NCBI GenBank assembly: GCA_020091685.1
Contig: CM034604.1
Span: 4,515,820 to 4,579,819, forward strand
DNA: 64,000 nucleotides
Origin: Lutjanus erythropterus
Taxonomy: Eukaryota > Chordata > Actinopteri > Lutjaniformes > Lutjanidae
Direction of reading: 5' to 3'
Within the stretch, counting starts at the first letter, position 1. The number at the start of each line of letters is the position of its first letter. Positions 45,893 to 57,811 of this stretch are shown in pieces. The notes below the pieces were generated by a model. The model was not told the DNA's origin, searched no databases, and saw only the letters and a list, made by a program, of their open reading frames with translations. The translations under genes were made by a program, and so were the position numbers.

Positions 45893-46425
45893 ATTGATTG
45901 TATATAAAAATGGATGACACAACAGCTCCCCAAAAGTGAAGCCAAAACATCTGGATCACCCCCTGGTGGCTGGCTGCAGTATAAATCAGAAACCCCACCC
46001 CCTCTGTGTTAGCAGATGGGACATGGGTCAAACTAAAAAAAAAATCAAAGTACACATAAAATAATTTTTTCTCAAAGATGGACTCATTTGTCATTTTAGG
46101 TAGTTCTTATCATGCTGATGCTTGTTCAACTCTTTGTTTTTCTGATCAGTTTGGTTTTAATTAGTTATTTGATGCTATAAAAAAGGGTTTTCACATCCTG
46201 ATTGACAGCTGAGTTCTGCTCATTACTGAGTCAGCTGGGTGTGTGGGCAGGACCTCAATACCAGGCTTCAACCCTGATCACTACTGCACAGGCTCTGGCT
46301 CTAAATGACTTCATGATGGCAGCGCTCGTGTCCAGGATATTTTGGTTTCAGTCATGTACAGTGAGAAGTGGAGGTCAGTGGTTTCAACTGTACACTGTGT
46401 AGATCCATATCTTTGATTTATAAAC
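45893..46425. repeat. dispersed fish repeat (CCCCTGGTGGCTGGCTGCAGTATA type)
   Basis: ATGGATGACACAACAGCTCCCCAAAAGTGAAGCCAAAACATCTGGATC continues into CCCCCTGGTGGCTGGCTGCAGTATAAATCA. Further on come ACTTCATGATGGCAGCGCTCGTGTCCAGGATA and GTCAGTGG. I recall this as a common teleost non-autonomous element, but no clean inverted ends can be shown here. Confidence 0.45.
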
Positions 46426-47272
46426 ATCTCAACGTATCGCTGTCATTTCTGAACTGACAGCATCATCGGAGGAGTTGAGGATGAACGCAGCTTAGTTCAT
46501 TTACTGCTCTGCTTGATTTGACATCTTTATCTGAGCAGCAGCAAATGAAGACAGAAGAGACAATAAACTGTATCCTCTGCATTAAAATTGGCAGACTTTC
46601 ACCAACGCACATTATTAGGGGTTTCTAATAATCTTTTTTTGTTGTTTTTACAATGAGGTAGTTGGGGTGGAGAGGTGGTGAGCATACAAAGTGCTGAGAG
46701 GGGAGTCCATACTCCTGCCACAAAAACACTTTGGTTAAGGTAAAGAAATATCATGAGTCCAGGTAGGATTAGGCAAAAAAAGCAAACAATGAGCACCTTT
46801 TAGTTGTTGTACCTCATTTTTTCCTTATTATGGTGCATACTGTGTAATATTAAATTATACAAGGTCTCTCAAACTGTTGTAGTGTCAAAGTGGACATAAT
46901 AAGGCAGCATTTGAATTGAATTATGGAGCATTAGAGTCCTCCTGTCTTCTTTAGTGAAGACAGGAGTCATTAGATTGACAACATTTTCATTTTATGTAGC
47001 TGCATTGAGGTCTAGGATAAAAAATCCATTACATAAATTGGACTTCACTCTGTGTCATTTGAATTAAGCAACCAGAATAATTAAAGTACCAGAAGCAAAA
47101 AGTTAGTTGTGAAGTTAAATGTATATTCTTTGATTAATACAAGAAGGAACAGCAGTACGTTTTACTTTGATAACAGCAGTAAGTCTGTTAAGATAACTCT
47201 CTTGAGTTCCAACTTTGTAACTTTTGAGGCTTGTTAAGTTCTGACAAGGAAGAATGGATCTGTGTGCATGCC

Positions 47273-47282
47273 TGTGTGTGTG

Positions 47283-47313
<31 letters not shown>
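47273..47313. repeat. (TG)n microsatellite
   Basis: About 20 TG units with a single TTTG interruption near 47297. Confidence 0.95.
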
Positions 47314-48223
47314 ACACCCGCTACTGCTCCTTTTCCTTCTCGTACGTGAATGTAAGTAAAAACTGCATGTCAAAAGTCATTGTGGACTGAAGATTAAAAT
47401 ATTGCAGCTCTTATTTTCAAATGCAAACTACATGCAGACCAGGAAAAGAGCTTGAAAAATACATAAACAGATGCAGAAATAAATATATATTCATAATTGG
47501 ATCTAAATAAACAGGAATATGTAAAATATAAAAATGTTAATCTTCTCCAAAGTGACATCAGAGGGAATGTATGAATTAATTAGCCACACTTGATTAAATA
47601 TGTAGGCGTAGCATGCGAGCTAAAGCAGCAGCCAATGGTAGGAATCACTGCAGCTGACCTGCCTGCGACGGAACTCAGCACAATTATCCAGCCAGGCCTC
47701 CTGCGCTCATTCCAAACAGGATGAGACACAACTTGTACTCAACGCTTTATGAGCCCAGCAGGGGAAATGAAATCTCTAAGGCGTGGTCAGCCATGTGACC
47801 TGCAGGATGTTGGTAAACAGAGGTTTACAGCAACCTTTGTCTTTGATTTAATTCTCTTATTGAGTTGAACCTTTTGGGGGTTATAAGAGGGAATGATTTG
47901 GGGAAAAAATGCTTGAAGAAGAAGCTCCGACTCCCACTGAGTTGATTAAAGTCCCATGCTGAGACCTAACATGAAAGCAGAAGTCAGACTAAAGAAGAGA
48001 GGACTAAAATTACTTCTTGGTAGAAATAAATGATCCGTTTTGACTCTAGAGGTACAAAAATATGCCCTTCTGACAATGAAAAGACTCACCATCAGGTACT
48101 CAATAAATATTGATAAATCTGAAATGACCAGCACTAAAGGATGTAAGGTTAATTCCAGAAAAATCTGGAATATTGTTTTACATTGTTTAGTTGATATATT
48201 TATTTATGTATTTATTTATTTGG

Positions 48224-48775
48224 AAATACTTTATATCAAGGTGTTTTGCAATAAGAGTTAGTTAACAGGTAATAAGCTTTTTTGTCGCTTTATTAAAATT
48301 TGTACAGACTTCATTATGCATTTATTAGCAGCTCTTAGCAGATGAAACAAGTGTATAATAAAGGATTAATTAACCTTAATAAGCACTGCTCACACTTTAG
48401 ATTTGGTACCCCCAAAATGTAAGGTTAACTTAACTTAATAAGTGTATAGTTAACTGCTAATAAATGCATAATGACATTACTAGATTTTAATAAAGCAATG
48501 ACAAAACCTTAGTAAAAGTTTAGGAATGATATATAAGGTAAGTTTCTTGACTTAAATAAATGTACTTATAAGAATCTCATAAGGTTTTTATTACAAATTG
48601 TTTAGATGTGTTTTATGAGACTGCGTATAAATCTCTTATAATCTGACAAAAAACATGTTTATTGCGCTATTATTAACACTTATATAGTCTTATTATCACA
48701 TTAACGTTAATAGGCATCTTATAAGGGCCTTATTAACTAACTACTGCTTATTATAAGCACTTATTTATTCATTAC
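48224..48775 (-). mobile_element. AT-rich AATAAGC-type repeat, copy B
   Basis: It begins ACTTTATATCAAGGTGTTTTGCAATAAGAGTTAGTTAAC and ends AGGGCCTTATTAACTAACTACTGCTTATTATAAGCACTT. The right half is the reverse complement of 22919-23160. The left part holds one unit of the AATAAAGGATTAATTAACCTTAATAAGCAC type that is tripled in copy A. Both ends carry a related AATAAG..AGTTAGTTAA motif in inverted orientation, suggesting a DNA element. Confidence 0.7.
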
Positions 48776-49885
48776 ATCATATTTTCAGGATAGAAGATTA
48801 GATTTTAGTCGGTCCATGAAGAGATATGGACTGTCATGTCAGATGGAAGCTCTTAAAGGGAAATTTCACCACGTTTTAAGTAGATGTCCAGTCAGTGTTG
48901 ATGGTAAATGTAGTCGAATGAAGTAATAAAGTGCTCAGTGCTGCTGTATTGCTGGGAAAGATAGTGAGGGTATGCTGCTCTCTAACCAGTCAGAGAGAGT
49001 TTGTCACATCCCATGTCTTATTTGCATTGTTTTACCAGCACAAGGCCCAAAGTGCCACAGAAAAGGCTAAATGGAGAGGCAAAAGCTTGTACGATTTGGC
49101 CCAATTCTGACCTGATTTATTAGCTGCACAACTCATTTTAGAGTTGGACTGAATTTCAGCTTAGTCGGGCATCGTTTGCCATGCGGTGCACAGGGGGGAG
49201 CGAGGACCGATCAAATGCTCCCAAATGGCCATTCGGATTAATTTCTGACATGTCGGAAATGTGGTCGGTTGTTGTCATGCTCTCACACAGTTCAGTGCCT
49301 TCTTTCTCCCCGCACAATGGCAAACAGAGCATTTTAAAGTGCCATAGCAACACAATGCATCATGTGGTCAGAAAACTGGACAATAAAAGACTGCTAAAAT
49401 GTAGTTTCAGCACACACGGTGGCACAGACGATCAAGCCAGAATGTTTCTGCATTGTTAGCATTATTGCTAGCAACAAACCTCTACCTGCCTCTGAGCTTT
49501 CAAAAGAATCTGTATTGCTAATTGTCAATCGGGAGAAGTGTGAGCACATTTTAACTTTTTAATATAAAATTTTAATTCCAAACAAAGCCACAGCTTGTTC
49601 AACTCTCTAGTTAAAGGCATGATACTTGTCAAATAAAGAGTGGGGCCTTTATTTAACTCAACACCTCAACTCCCCCGTTTTATAAATATATAATTTCATA
49701 TTTTACTGAGAAGTATCCCTGTTTTTTGGATTTTCCCCTCTTTTATTTTTCTGTCTATACGGTTTGCTGTCAAAACATACTCAAGATGCCCTCCATCCTT
49801 GCCTGTTTTTTTTTTTGATAAATTCAGTATAATGGACACAGGATCCATGGATGAAATGAGTTGTTTCCCCTGACCCCCTGCACTC

Positions 49886-49918
49886 CTGCAGGAGCACTGC
49901 AGGAGCACTGCAGGAGCG
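49886..49918. repeat. 11-bp minisatellite, three units
   Basis: CTGCAGGAGCA is repeated three times in tandem, with the last unit ending in CG. Confidence 0.9.
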
Positions 49919-49929
49919 CAGGACACGTG

Positions 49930-50430
49930 CAACATTGTACACTGACAATAACAAGCGACAAGTAGACGACAAGTCCTCCACTGTCAGTTTAACTGCTGTT
50001 TATACCTGTCAGTTGTCTGTCAATGTGAAGTAAAGCCTGCTATGTTGAAAATAAAAGCCCACTGCTCTGAAATAACAAATTCTGGAGTTTGAGTTCAGTG
50101 ACCCAGTGCCTGTCAAACTCCATTAACATACTGCTCAATAGTTATAAACATCTATTCCTTTTACGAGATTATTAATTATTTCTTACGACTCATGAACAGA
50201 CGCTCGTTCAGTGAACATTCAGCATTCATTTAACTCTGATTAACATGAAAACAAAAACAGTTATTCCAGCCTGGAAAAAGGAATTTCAAAGGAGGACACA
50301 GCAGCTGGAGTGTTGTTCTTGGAGACATGAGTATTTTAACTTAAAATGTTTTCTTCATCTCTGATGACATATTGTGGTCATTTTATTACTTAGTACAGAA
50401 AAAATATTACTGATTTCTCCTCAAAAAGTG
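49930..50430 (+). repeat. about 500-bp dispersed repeat, copy 2
   Basis: Begins near ACTGACAATAACAAGCGACAAGTAGACGACAAGT and runs to ATTACTGATTTCTCCTCAAAA. It is roughly 75-80% similar by eye to 50915-51410 in the same orientation, and to 29246-29790 in reverse. There is no open frame and no clear inverted ends. Confidence 0.7.
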
Positions 50431-50738
50431 GTTGGAAATAATTAATGCATGAAAACAGCATTTGTGTTCAAAAGAGAAACCAAGTGCAGAAGAGTGGTGA
50501 GTAAGACATCAGCTTAACAGCAAAGTATGCTGGACTGTAATTAATTAATAAGTGAAATGAGTATTGCTTTTAAAAAAAAGAGATATTGCAAGCAGCAAAG
50601 TGGTGACTATGACATGACTGTACTGACAGAATTAGTGCTGTGGAAATGTACATTATGCCGAATTTACCATGTGAGCCATAAGAATATAGATAATTGCACC
50701 CCCTCAACATTTTTATATAATGCTTTTATTTGCAATTG

Positions 50739-50875
50739 ATCTTTCTTTAAAGGACCAGTGCAAAGGATTTAGTGAAATCTAGTGGTGAACTTGCAGACTG
50801 CAAACACCTTGCATCACCCTCCCTTTCTCAGCATGTAGGAGAGACCTTAAAGTGCCAGGAAAACATGTGAAAAAA
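50739..50875. mobile_element. TTAAAGGaCCAGTG-type element end
   Basis: TTTAAAGGACCAGTGCAAAGGATTTAGTGAAATCTAGTGGTGAACTTGCAGACTGCAAAC resembles one end of a common TTAA-associated fish element. The same start appears at 63880 (TTAAAGGTCCAGTGTGTAGGATTTAGTGGCATCTA). The other end was not found. It lies between the two copies of the 500-bp repeat. Confidence 0.55.
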
Positions 50876-50914
50876 GCCAGACTCCAAAAGACCTCCAAAG
50901 ACTAGGGGAAGCTC

Positions 50915-51410
50915 AGGCATCAGAAACTGACAATAACAACTGACGACGAGTTCTCTCCTGTAAGCTGATCAGGTGTTTATTCCTGTAACTTGTCTGTCAA
51001 TGTAAAGTTAAGCCTGTTATCCTAAAAACAAAAGCCCTCTGCTCTGAAATAACACATTTCACCGCCTGCAAAACTCCATTACCATTTTGCTCAATTTAAC
51101 TGTTATAAACATCTATGCCTTCTACACGATTATTAATGATTTCTTACAACTCATAAACAGACGCTTGCTAATTGGCCAAACATTCAGCATGAATTTGAGC
51201 TCTGATCAATGTGAAACGGGCAAAAAAATAACGATTATTCCAGGCAAGAATAAAAATTTCAAAGCGGGACACCGTGGCTGTAGCATTCTTGTCAGAGAAG
51301 CAAGTATTTCAGCTTAACATGTGTCCGCAATCTCTGATGACACATTGTGGTCACTTCATGATTTATGACAGTAAATATATTACAGATTTCTCCTGTAATA
51401 AACCCCTTTA
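50915..51410 (+). repeat. about 500-bp dispersed repeat, copy 3
   Basis: Direct-orientation partner of 49930-50430, with starts about 985 bp apart. It ends ATATATTACAGATTTCTCCTGTAATAAACCCC. Differences include GCTAATTGGCCAAACATTCAGCATGAATTTGAGC, which copy 2 partly lacks. Confidence 0.7.
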
Positions 51411-51699
51411 AATCTTCATTTTTTTCAGGCCAAAGCTCCAGCCACTATGAGACCCTGTCATTATCTGAATACTGGCATCTATTCAGAAAATCAATAGTTT
51501 TCTCTACTTTCGCTATAAATGTCTGTGATTGATCAAATTTTCCAGCTCTACAAATAATAAGATTCATTACTGACTCCTTTCCAGACTCTGTAGGCTGCAA
51601 TAAAACAGTGACTTGTAGTTGGACAAAGATTCAACTAAAGAAACTCAAGGAATGAGCTACATATGAAGAGTTTTGGGGCTTGTTTTTGAGGATACTTAC

Positions 51700-51784
51700 T
51701 GCTCCAAGAGGGCTGCCAGGTTTCTGGATGGTGGCCAGAGATGCTAAGACAAATCTTCTTCCCAACTTCGAATCTTCCATTCGG
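51700..51784 (-). CDS. ube2j1: ube2j1 exon 4 (catalytic cysteine)
   Basis: The acceptor TTTCCACCTAG ends at 51785, 28 codons follow and one base (A) is left before the GTAAGT donor at 51699. The peptide starts PNGRFEVGKKICLSISGHH and ends PETWQPSWS. The Cys in KKICLS (TGT at 51751-51749) corresponds to active-site Cys91 of human UBE2J1, which forms the thioester with ubiquitin. GHHPETWQPSW downstream is typical of the Ubc6/J family. The first residue is Pro where human has Ala. Pro also occurs here in yeast Ubc6 (TPNGRF) as I remember it. Confidence 0.97.
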
Positions 51785-52336
51785 CTAGGTGGAAAGGCAA
51801 TAAAAGAAGGTAGAGATGGGCAAGTGGGTGGAGAAAAAATAAATAAAACATATGTTTAAGAGAAGTTATGACAAGTGGACTGACAGGGAAGTTTGAAACA
51901 GCTGAGAGTGTTGAACGAGGAAATATAGACTGCTATCCTGCAACTTTTCAAACAATGAACGCAAACTGAAACAGGAACGTTTTAAAGAAAGAGAAAAAGG
52001 AGCTGGACACAGTGAAGAAGGGTCTGTCACAACAATTCAGAGTACGCTGGCTTTTATCAGCCTGTCATTAGTGCAGGTGTCATACAGCTGTCAGAATATA
52101 ATAAGACATACTCATATTTCTACAAAACCAGTGTTATTCCCTCTGACAGTGTGATGACAGCCCGGGCTTTGATCTGACAACTGTCACTTCATGTGCTGCA
52201 ACCAGAAATGGCTGAGGGTTAAATGACATGCTGTCCATTTTCCACTCTTTGATCATCTGATTTGACGTCTCCCTGTTCCGCCTCAGTGGGGGATTAATCA
52301 GATGCGATTGAGATGTGGCCTTGATCGGTGTCTTAC

Positions 52337-52468
52337 CGTGAGGAGGATGATGCTGGGGGGCTTCATGGGGTACTCTGGGGGAAGCACGATCCTGCCGTGG
52401 TAAACCCCGCCGTCAAAATCGGAATCCGGGGGCCCGCGTACGGAGAAGTGCCATTCGAAGAGGTTATC
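52337..52468 (-). CDS. ube2j1: ube2j1 exon 3 (UBC core)
   Basis: The acceptor CTCTCTTTCTGCAG ends at 52469, then 44 codons and a GTAAGA donor at 52336. Phase is 0 at both ends. The peptide begins DNLFEWHFSVRGPPDSDFDG and ends PMKPPSIILLT. It is nearly identical to human UBE2J1 (Thr to Ser after WHF). It contains the central beta-sheet of the UBC fold and the PPEYPMKPP signature common to E2 enzymes. Intron 3, to exon 4, is only 552 bp. Confidence 0.98.
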
Positions 52469-54485
52469 CTGCAGAAAGAGAGAAAAGTCACATTGAGCAC
52501 ATGCTAAAGATACGTCCACCAGGATGGAGCCAACTTTGTGACAACTCATCTCAAGTCTGACAGTGACGAGCCCTGTGGAGCGTTACCCCACAGCTGTTTG
52601 TTGTGCTAATGGTGAGCAGTTTCCAATTAATAAAGAAGAAGGAAATTCTACATGAAAACTTTACTATGTATCATAAATTATTCATCTATATCAGGGATTA
52701 TTTAAGTTTTGATGGTGATGAGAGCCAATTTAGGGAGCCTGCATATGGTTAATGGCTAGAGCTGAACAATTAAAAAATTTTATCAAAATCGCAATGTGGC
52801 ATTCTGCAATATTTGTTAAAAGAAAAATCGAAAAACTTTTAACTTTGGCATCCAAGAGACAAAAAAAGAACTTCCTAATAAGTTTTGAGTTTGATGTTCT
52901 GCTTTCAGAGATGCATTAAGGAAAATCTGTCATTTTAACAGCAGACGTAGTGGAATTAAAAGACCAGAGAAACGGGAAAAGCAAGTGCTGTTAATGCCGT
53001 GTTACTGGAGGGCTGGACTGTCACAGAAATAAAGAAGAAACGTCCCGATATGAAATTGACTTCAGAGGAAAAAAAGAAATGATTGGCCACAGTAAGGGGC
53101 GATTGATGACTGCAGCAGGAGGAGAGAGTTAAGGGGAAGTTTTCATCACAGAGACAGAAGACAGAATAAGTGAGGATGTTTGCCTGGACAGAGACTTCAT
53201 AAACCTACATGTGCAGGTATACAGACAATACACCTGACAGCAGGTAATAACTGATCACTGAATCAATGATCACAGGCTTTATATGTAAAATTACAATTCT
53301 ATTATAATTTGAAATGTAGTCAAACAGGATAAAGTCGACATAATTATGAAGTGTAATTTATCTTTCAAACTCAAAATGTCTTCAAATTAATGAAATATAC
53401 AGTTCAGATACCAGCAGACTGACTGTACATGACTCTATGACAGGTCGGGACCACTTGGAAATTTTGTTCGTATCTGAAAGAAAATTAAAAATACAAGAAA
53501 ATTGGTGAAAGCAGCAAATTCTCTCAAATCACGTGTATGCACCACACACACCACTAGAACAAATTTGATTGTATGAGTGGTTCTTGCATATGAGGCCCAT
53601 TGAGCTGGGGTGAAAAGCTGAGATTCATGACACTAACTATAAAATGTCTCTGTCTGCGCAATGTCAATGCTGGATGAAAAAAGTGCAACAGATTATATTT
53701 TTTCTTTTTTAATCTGTATAGTAAGAGTCCAGACTAAATGTTTATAAAAAATTATTGAGATCTGAAATTATTAACCAATTGTTCTAGAGGTGTTTTTGTG
53801 GGGAATAAAAAAACAGACACCCCTTGTGACTAACAACAAAAAATTGTATGGTAAGAAATTTATCCTTTCACCAAATTGAAAAATTTCAACAGATTTGCGC
53901 TTAGCTCAGCTAGTACTTTAAATGTTGCAAAGGAAATAATAAAATTCCACTCTGGACATTACTGGGTTAACATTTCTCCATTTCCCCTATGTTAAATGTG
54001 ACATTGGCAATGCTGCTGTAAACTTTACGTCATGCATCATCTAATGGTGTTGTTCTGCTGTTTTGTACTTTCTGTGAACTTTAACGCCTATTCATGAGTA
54101 AGAAATATCTAAAACTAAGGTTACACATTGCTGTTACAGTCTGTAATTCATTTCTTCATCCCACACTGATGCAAAAAATACATCGCCAGTGATCATCTTA
54201 CCTGTATATGACTCCAGTGAAGAAATAAATCCATGCCATAACTAGTTTAATTTTTAAGTCAATTACTTCAGTAAAAACACAGTTCAGGGAAAGGGTTGCT
54301 ACAGTGATTAGTGATTAAATTAATATGCATCACAGCTCCTTTTTAATTTGAGGTCCAGCATTTTTCTGATCAGGCATCTGACAAATGAAGTCCATTAAAT
54401 AAGGCAGAAATTAGACTAATTTTGAAATATGCCAGTAGTATCATTATGCTAATGGGCTTTATGTGTCTATTCTTCAGGATTATGA
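52469..54485. other. ube2j1 intron 2, 3' part
   Basis: A fragment at about 52760-52830 (GAGCTGAACAATTAAAAAATTTTATCAAAATCGCAATGTGGCATTCTGCAATA) matches the left end of the GCTGCACAATTAATCG family. I recognise nothing else here. Confidence 0.4.
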
Positions 54486-54489
54486 TTGA

Positions 54490-54652
54490 ATGAAATACTG
54501 AAATATTAATGAGACAACTTTTTGATATTTATTTTGGGTTAATTAATTGTTACATTAACAATCGACAAAAACAATCCTTGGAGTAAAAACTAATCGAAAA
54601 AATAATCACTGATTAATTGTTTCAAAAATAATCATTAGGTGCAGCCCTACTG
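54490..54652. mobile_element. CTGCAACxATTA-type element, partial copy
   Basis: The ending CAAAAATAATCATTAGGTGCAGCCCTAC preceded by AATCGAAAAAATAATCACTGATTAATTG matches the terminal part of the element at 44806-45120. Confidence 0.5.
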
Positions 54653-54879
54653 TTGGGCAAATTTGTACTATATATACTGTTGTCCACCCCTAATTCCCAC
54701 CTGACAGACACTTTTCAGGGAGGCACAGTACCCAAGTACTGTATTAATTATATTAATTGTGGAAGTATAGAAATGGAATGATTAAATAATGAAAAATACA
54801 TGCATTTCATGTGATTTTCGGGGGCCACACAAAATATTTTTGTTGGCTGCCATTGGCCCTGCAGGTTGCACTTCGAAAA

Positions 54880-57540
54880 CCCGATATATCAAATGTAACT
54901 CGAACCTCTAGGCTGTTTTTGCTCAGTTTTCTCCACTTTTATTTACTGTCTTTTGGCATGACATTCACCACATCTCTTCAGGTTCATAATCAATCCGTGT
55001 GGATGATTTGTTCTAGCCGCCCCCTAAATTCACTCTCTGTTCCTCATTTCTGTCAAGCTTTTACTGCCTTAAACACATTTTGTGGTACCATTGAATACCA
55101 AGGCTTTACCATAGCAGAGCTTGTCAGTATTTTTAATAGCTCTTGCACAAATATTTTAGATTCTGTAGCTCCTGTCAGGTATGACAAAGTCAAAATCTTC
55201 TTCTCTGCCACGGTTAAATGAAGATATAAGGATTTTAAAAAGACAAGGGAGGAAGGCAGAGCAGAAATGGAAAAAGGATGAACCCAGGGTCTCCCTCTTT
55301 CAAAGATCTGATGTCTTCTTATCAGTGAGCAGTCAAAGAAGCAAGGAACTTGTGTTTGCTAAAGAGAATCCCAGATTTCTTCGTAAAACCATAAACTCTG
55401 TGATTGGTTCCCTGCTTAGGCAACCAGCTGAGTCCTCGCCAGAGAGGTGTGAAGAATTTCCTCATTACCTTCATAACTAAATAATGGAGATACAGCAGCA
55501 CATTAACACTGAATTCAGAGAGCCTGATGTTGACTCCTGCACATTTTCAACACTCACACACACACTCTCACACATACAAGTGAAATCTCTTTGTCAACCC
55601 TGGAACACACTGTTACACTCTAAGATCATCCATCTTCCCTTCAGTCTGTAGGCCCACTTGGTTTTAAAAGCAGTATTTCAGACAGTTTGTCTGGATATTT
55701 TGCCCATTATTAACTGCTCTCTGTCTACTGAAATTTTGGCCACCAATTTAAACATGTAATGGTTTACCCCCCACCTCTTATAGAAGCCCTCTCTGGGTCC
55801 CTCTGTTTAAGCAATTTTAGACTTTTAACTTCTAAGCTGCAATCTTTATCAACGTTTTTACAAAAATCTCCACTCAATTGATTTCTTCTGTGAACAACAA
55901 CTACTTTTCAGTGTGGGTTTTGCTCTCTACAACACAGTGGGACTGCTCTGGTGAGTCACCAATGACTTACTGCTTGCTGCAGACAGAGGCCTGTAACTCC
56001 ATTTTAATTCTCCTTGACCTCAGCTCTGCCTCTGACCCAGCCATCTGGAAAACTCTGTTGGCATCAGTGATGCGCCACTGGATTGGATCATCTCCTAGAT
56101 CCTTCTCCGCTAAGCCTGGAGATGCCTCCTCCTCTGGTGTGCCTCTCTTTTGTGGAGTTACCCAGAGGTCTATTCTGGATCCCCTCTTATTTACTATATA
56201 TATATGCTACTTGTGCCTCTGTTTTCATTGTCACATGAGTGGTACACAAGTCTGTGTTCTATTATAGCCTGTGTGTCTTTTATTATGTCTTGCCTAGCTG
56301 AAATTGAGAAGTCCAGTTTCAGTGTGAGACATATTAGACTCCAGTGTAATTCCTTCATATATATGGGCAAAGGATAAAATCCACAACAATCATCTCATAC
56401 TGTACCTAACTTAAGTGTTTACCATCATGTATGGAATTAATATGTAGATGCCCAGCTGAAATAAAGAAGTGAATGTCTAAAACTTGAATTATTCCAAATT
56501 AGAAAAAGTTATAATAATTTGAGTGGTCACTCAGTGGAGTTCAGGCATCTGCCAAGCAATGTGGTGATGGTGACACACCTCCAGTTGAAGATGAAACAAA
56601 ACTTCTTTATGGATGTCAGTTTTAGAGCCACAACGAAACCAAAATGAGGCCTGCGACAGACTAGGAAAGCCTAACTTGCGACCACTACTGTTCCTTTTCA
56701 AAAAATCTTTGAATCACCACAACCACAAGAGTTCCTCCAGCATACAGCCATTAATGTTCAAAAGATATTACGCTGATGGATCTAGTAGTGTGAGACATTA
56801 GCAGTGGACAGAACAGACACTCACACGCTCAGACACACAACAAGCACATGATCTCCTCCAGGCTTACTCCTGGGCAAAGAGATAATTGGCCACAGCACTT
56901 GCAGCATTAATGATCTGTCATGTAGTCTGGGTGCCCTATCTTATAATGTCAAAAAAAGACGCTTGTAATCTAGTTTTGACTGAGACTGTCTTTTGATGCT
57001 CAGGTGACTAAAGTGGTGCAGTCTTCCTTCAGGTCATTTCTTTCATCTACAGATCAAGACAAGGTCATCCAGGCTTTTATCTCCTCCAGACTTTACCACT
57101 GCAGTGCACTTTATTCTGGTATCAGCAGGTGAAACATCCAAAGACTGCACCTGATATAAAATGCTGCTGCTGACACATTCAGATAATCACACCAATCCTT
57201 CCTGACTTCTACTGTTTACTTGTCAGATTTAGCATTGAGTTTAAGATTTTACTCCTCATTTTTAGAGCCTTGAGTGGTCAGACTCGCTCCTCTTTCTGTG
57301 ATCCGCTAAATCCCTGTGTGTCTCGCTGCTTGAGATGCTCCAGCAGGGCCCTGCTAATGGATCCAAAATCTTAACTTGTCACCAAAGGTGACAGGGCCTT
57401 TGCTGTCTGAGCCCCTGAGCTGTGGAACTCAGCAAAATCAATATCCTCTTTTAAATCTCTTCTTAAGTCACTTGTCTTAACTGAATGTAATTTTTAATAT
57501 TATTTTATGGACTGTTTTTACTTTTACTATTTGTTTTTAT
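54880..57540 (+). mobile_element. L2-like LINE, long degenerate copy
   Basis: Plus-strand blocks appear in the expected order. First come LPRLNEDIRILKRQGRKAEQ and RKTINSVIGSLL (linker before the reverse transcriptase). Next are ILILLDLSSASD, then GVTQRSILDPLLFTIYI. Then FISSRLYHCSALYSGI-like, and near the end DRAFAV.APELWNS and ISSFKSLL. All are typical of fish L2 LINEs. The catalytic YADD motif falls in a damaged stretch near 56230-56290 and was not seen. Many stops and frameshifts are present. It sits in ube2j1 intron 2, antisense to the gene, ending 55 bp before exon 2. Confidence 0.85.
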
Positions 57541-57595
57541 TTATACTGGCACTATACAGGTACTACAGTACAGTAGTGTCTGGTGGTAAACTTAC

Positions 57596-57669
57596 TTCCA
57601 GTGGTTGGGCGTGGTAGTGCTCTGTGGGATCCCTCAGTTCAGCAGCCTCTTTCATCAGCCTCTTTACCG
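57596..57669 (-). CDS. ube2j1: ube2j1 exon 2 (N-terminal helix of the UBC fold)
   Basis: The acceptor TTGAATAACCAG ends at 57670. Two bases (CG) complete an Ala codon whose first base comes from exon 1. Then come 24 codons, VKRLMKEAAELRDPTEHYHA followed by QPLE, and a GTAAGT donor at 57595. Human UBE2J1 reads AVKRLMKEAAELKDPTDHYHAQPLE, so only two conservative changes are seen. This forms the first helix and the turn leading into the sheet. The first coding exon is not in the window. Confidence 0.96.
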
Positions 57670-57811
57670 CTGGTTATTCAAAGGAAACAAAGACAAAAAA
57701 AGAAAGCCGAGGTTAGTACATTCAGGCTTAATAAGTTCACATTTTGTTCATGATCATTTTAGCTAATATCTTCAGTGTTTGCAGCAGCCACCATGTCTTA
57801 TGTGTGAAATA

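Larger units (their letters stand above)
45121..48222. other. ube2j1 intron 4, left part
   Basis: Apart from the poly-C run, the repeat at 45893-46425 and the TG microsatellite, I recognise nothing. There is no supported open frame. Confidence 0.4.
22465..57669 (-). other. ube2j1: ube2j1 gene body, exons 2-8
   Basis: Gene-level entry. Seven exons on the minus strand join without phase conflict into about 315 codons that follow human UBE2J1 from residue 11 to the C-terminus. UBE2J1 is a ubiquitin-conjugating enzyme anchored in the ER membrane by its C-terminus. It takes activated ubiquitin from E1 on its active-site Cys and serves ER-associated degradation with ER E3 ligases. With the usual 10-codon first exon the protein would be about 326 residues (human 318). 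That first exon, expected to encode M(E/A)xRYNLKSP, was not found between 57670 and 64000 and should lie further right. Introns are 5.1, 0.55, 7.6, 8.1, 2.5 and 10.4 kb in transcript order. Confidence 0.93.
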
